Positions 63,290-64,000 of a stretch of 64,000 nucleotides of DNA are shown piece after piece (the first letter of the stretch is position 1; the number at the start of each line of letters is the position of its first letter). The stretch is from NCBI GenBank assembly GCA_949775045.1, contig OX459105.1:1393368-1457367 (forward strand). The letters run 5' to 3'. Both the position numbers and the translations under genes were made by a program. The notes under the pieces were generated by a model that was not told where the DNA came from, searched no databases, and was given only the letters and a program-made list of their open reading frames with translations. Origin of the DNA: Metridium senile. Its lineage: Eukaryota; Cnidaria; Anthozoa; Actiniaria; Metridiidae.

Positions 63290-64000
63290 ATATTGGTATA
63301 GACTATATCAGTGTTTCTTAGAAAACAAAATCTTGGAGTAAGAATGTACGATAACTAGTGGTTAAACTAGTGTGGACTGTGTCAGTGTTTCTAAGGAAAC
63401 AATTGGAGTAAAAATGTACGATAACTAGCGGTTAAACTAGTGTGGACTGAAAACAATTGGAGTAAAAATGTACGATGACTAGCGGTTAAACTAGTGTGGA
63501 CTGCGTCAGTGTTTCTAAGAAAACAATTGGAGTAAAAATGTACGCTAACTAGTGGTTGAACTAGTGTGGACTGTGTCAGTGTTTCTAGGGAAACAATTGG
63601 AGTAAAAATGTATGATAACTAGCGGTTAAACTAGTGTGGACTGTGTCAGTGTTTCTAGGGAAACAATTGGAGTAAAAATGTACGATAACTAGCGGTTAAA
63701 CTAGTGTGGACTGAAAACAATTGGAGTAAAAATGTACGATGACTAGCGGTTAAACTAGTGTGGACTGCGTCAGTGTTTCTAAGAAAACAATTGGAGTAAA
63801 AATGTACGCTAACTAGTGGTTGAACTAGTGTGGACTGTGTCAGTGTTTCTAGGGAAACAATTGGAGTAAAAATGTATGATAACTAGCGGTTAAACTAGTG
63901 TGGACTGTGTCAGTGTTTCTAGGGAAACAATTGGAGTAAAAATGTACGCTAACTAGCGGTTAAACTAGTGTGGACTGTGTCAGTGTTTCGAAGGAAACAA
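63290..64000. repeat. 70-bp satellite with 264-bp higher-order unit (superfamily 1)
   Basis: Ten units starting GTACGATAACTAGCGGTTAA then ACTAGTGTGGACTGTGTCAG, TGTTTCTAAGGAAACAATTG, GAGTAAAAAT. Unit starts are 63346, 63416, 63470, 63540, 63610, 63680, 63734, 63804, 63874 and 63944. The four-unit block 54+70+70+70 beginning at 63416 is repeated at 63680. The array continues past the window edge. Confidence 0.96.

Overview
This is a eukaryotic (animal) nuclear window. Genes are interrupted by GT-AG introns, ORF fragments end exactly at splice signals, and the recognisable proteins are animal housekeeping or regulatory proteins: HDAC3, an SSBP2/3/4-type LDB1 cofactor, RPS28, ATG10, NDUFA7, REX1BD and PIGW, plus a secreted trypsin-like protease. 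The sequence is AT-rich, with very many miniature inverted-repeat elements, tRNA-derived SINEs and ATC/GAT or ATGA-type simple repeats. That suggests an invertebrate, probably marine; a cnidarian or another early-branching animal fits, but I cannot fix the phylum from the sequence alone.

Layout. 1-2.1 kb: the last three exons of HDAC3 (+). 2.6-6.4 kb: several tandem arrays, including a 1.9-kb satellite. 7.4-14.1 kb: an eight-exon secreted serine protease (+) whose N-terminal stalk is built from four tiny exons. 14.1-22.9 kb: intergenic DNA made of short inverted-repeat transposons and tandem arrays, one carrying nine CACGTG boxes. 22.9-43.9 kb: a sixteen-exon SSBP-family gene (-) with an 11-kb intron 4. 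44-48.6 kb: repeats and SINEs. 48.7-63.3 kb: a compact housekeeping cluster, RPS28 (+), ATG10 (-), NDUFA7 (+), REX1BD (-), PIGW (+, running out of the window). The cluster alternates strand: ATG10/NDUFA7 and REX1BD/PIGW are head to head with 272 and 89 bp between start codons, and RPS28/ATG10 and NDUFA7/REX1BD are tail to tail. The window ends in a satellite with higher-order structure.

The genes do not form one pathway. They act in chromatin repression (HDAC3), LIM-homeodomain/Wnt transcription complexes (SSBP), translation (RPS28), autophagy conjugation (ATG10), mitochondrial complex I (NDUFA7), a conserved factor linked by name to DNA repair (REX1BD), and GPI-anchor synthesis (PIGW). The most distinctive items are the protease (phase-1 micro-exon stalk, dibasic activation site, Phe at position 193, Tyr at position 225), the splice-acceptor-like satellite, several self-nesting MITE families, and the shared tandem-repeat superfamily at 35.8, 44.2, 53.3 and 63.3 kb.

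All gene models were read by eye from splice signals, reading phase and recalled family sequence. No search or alignment was run.
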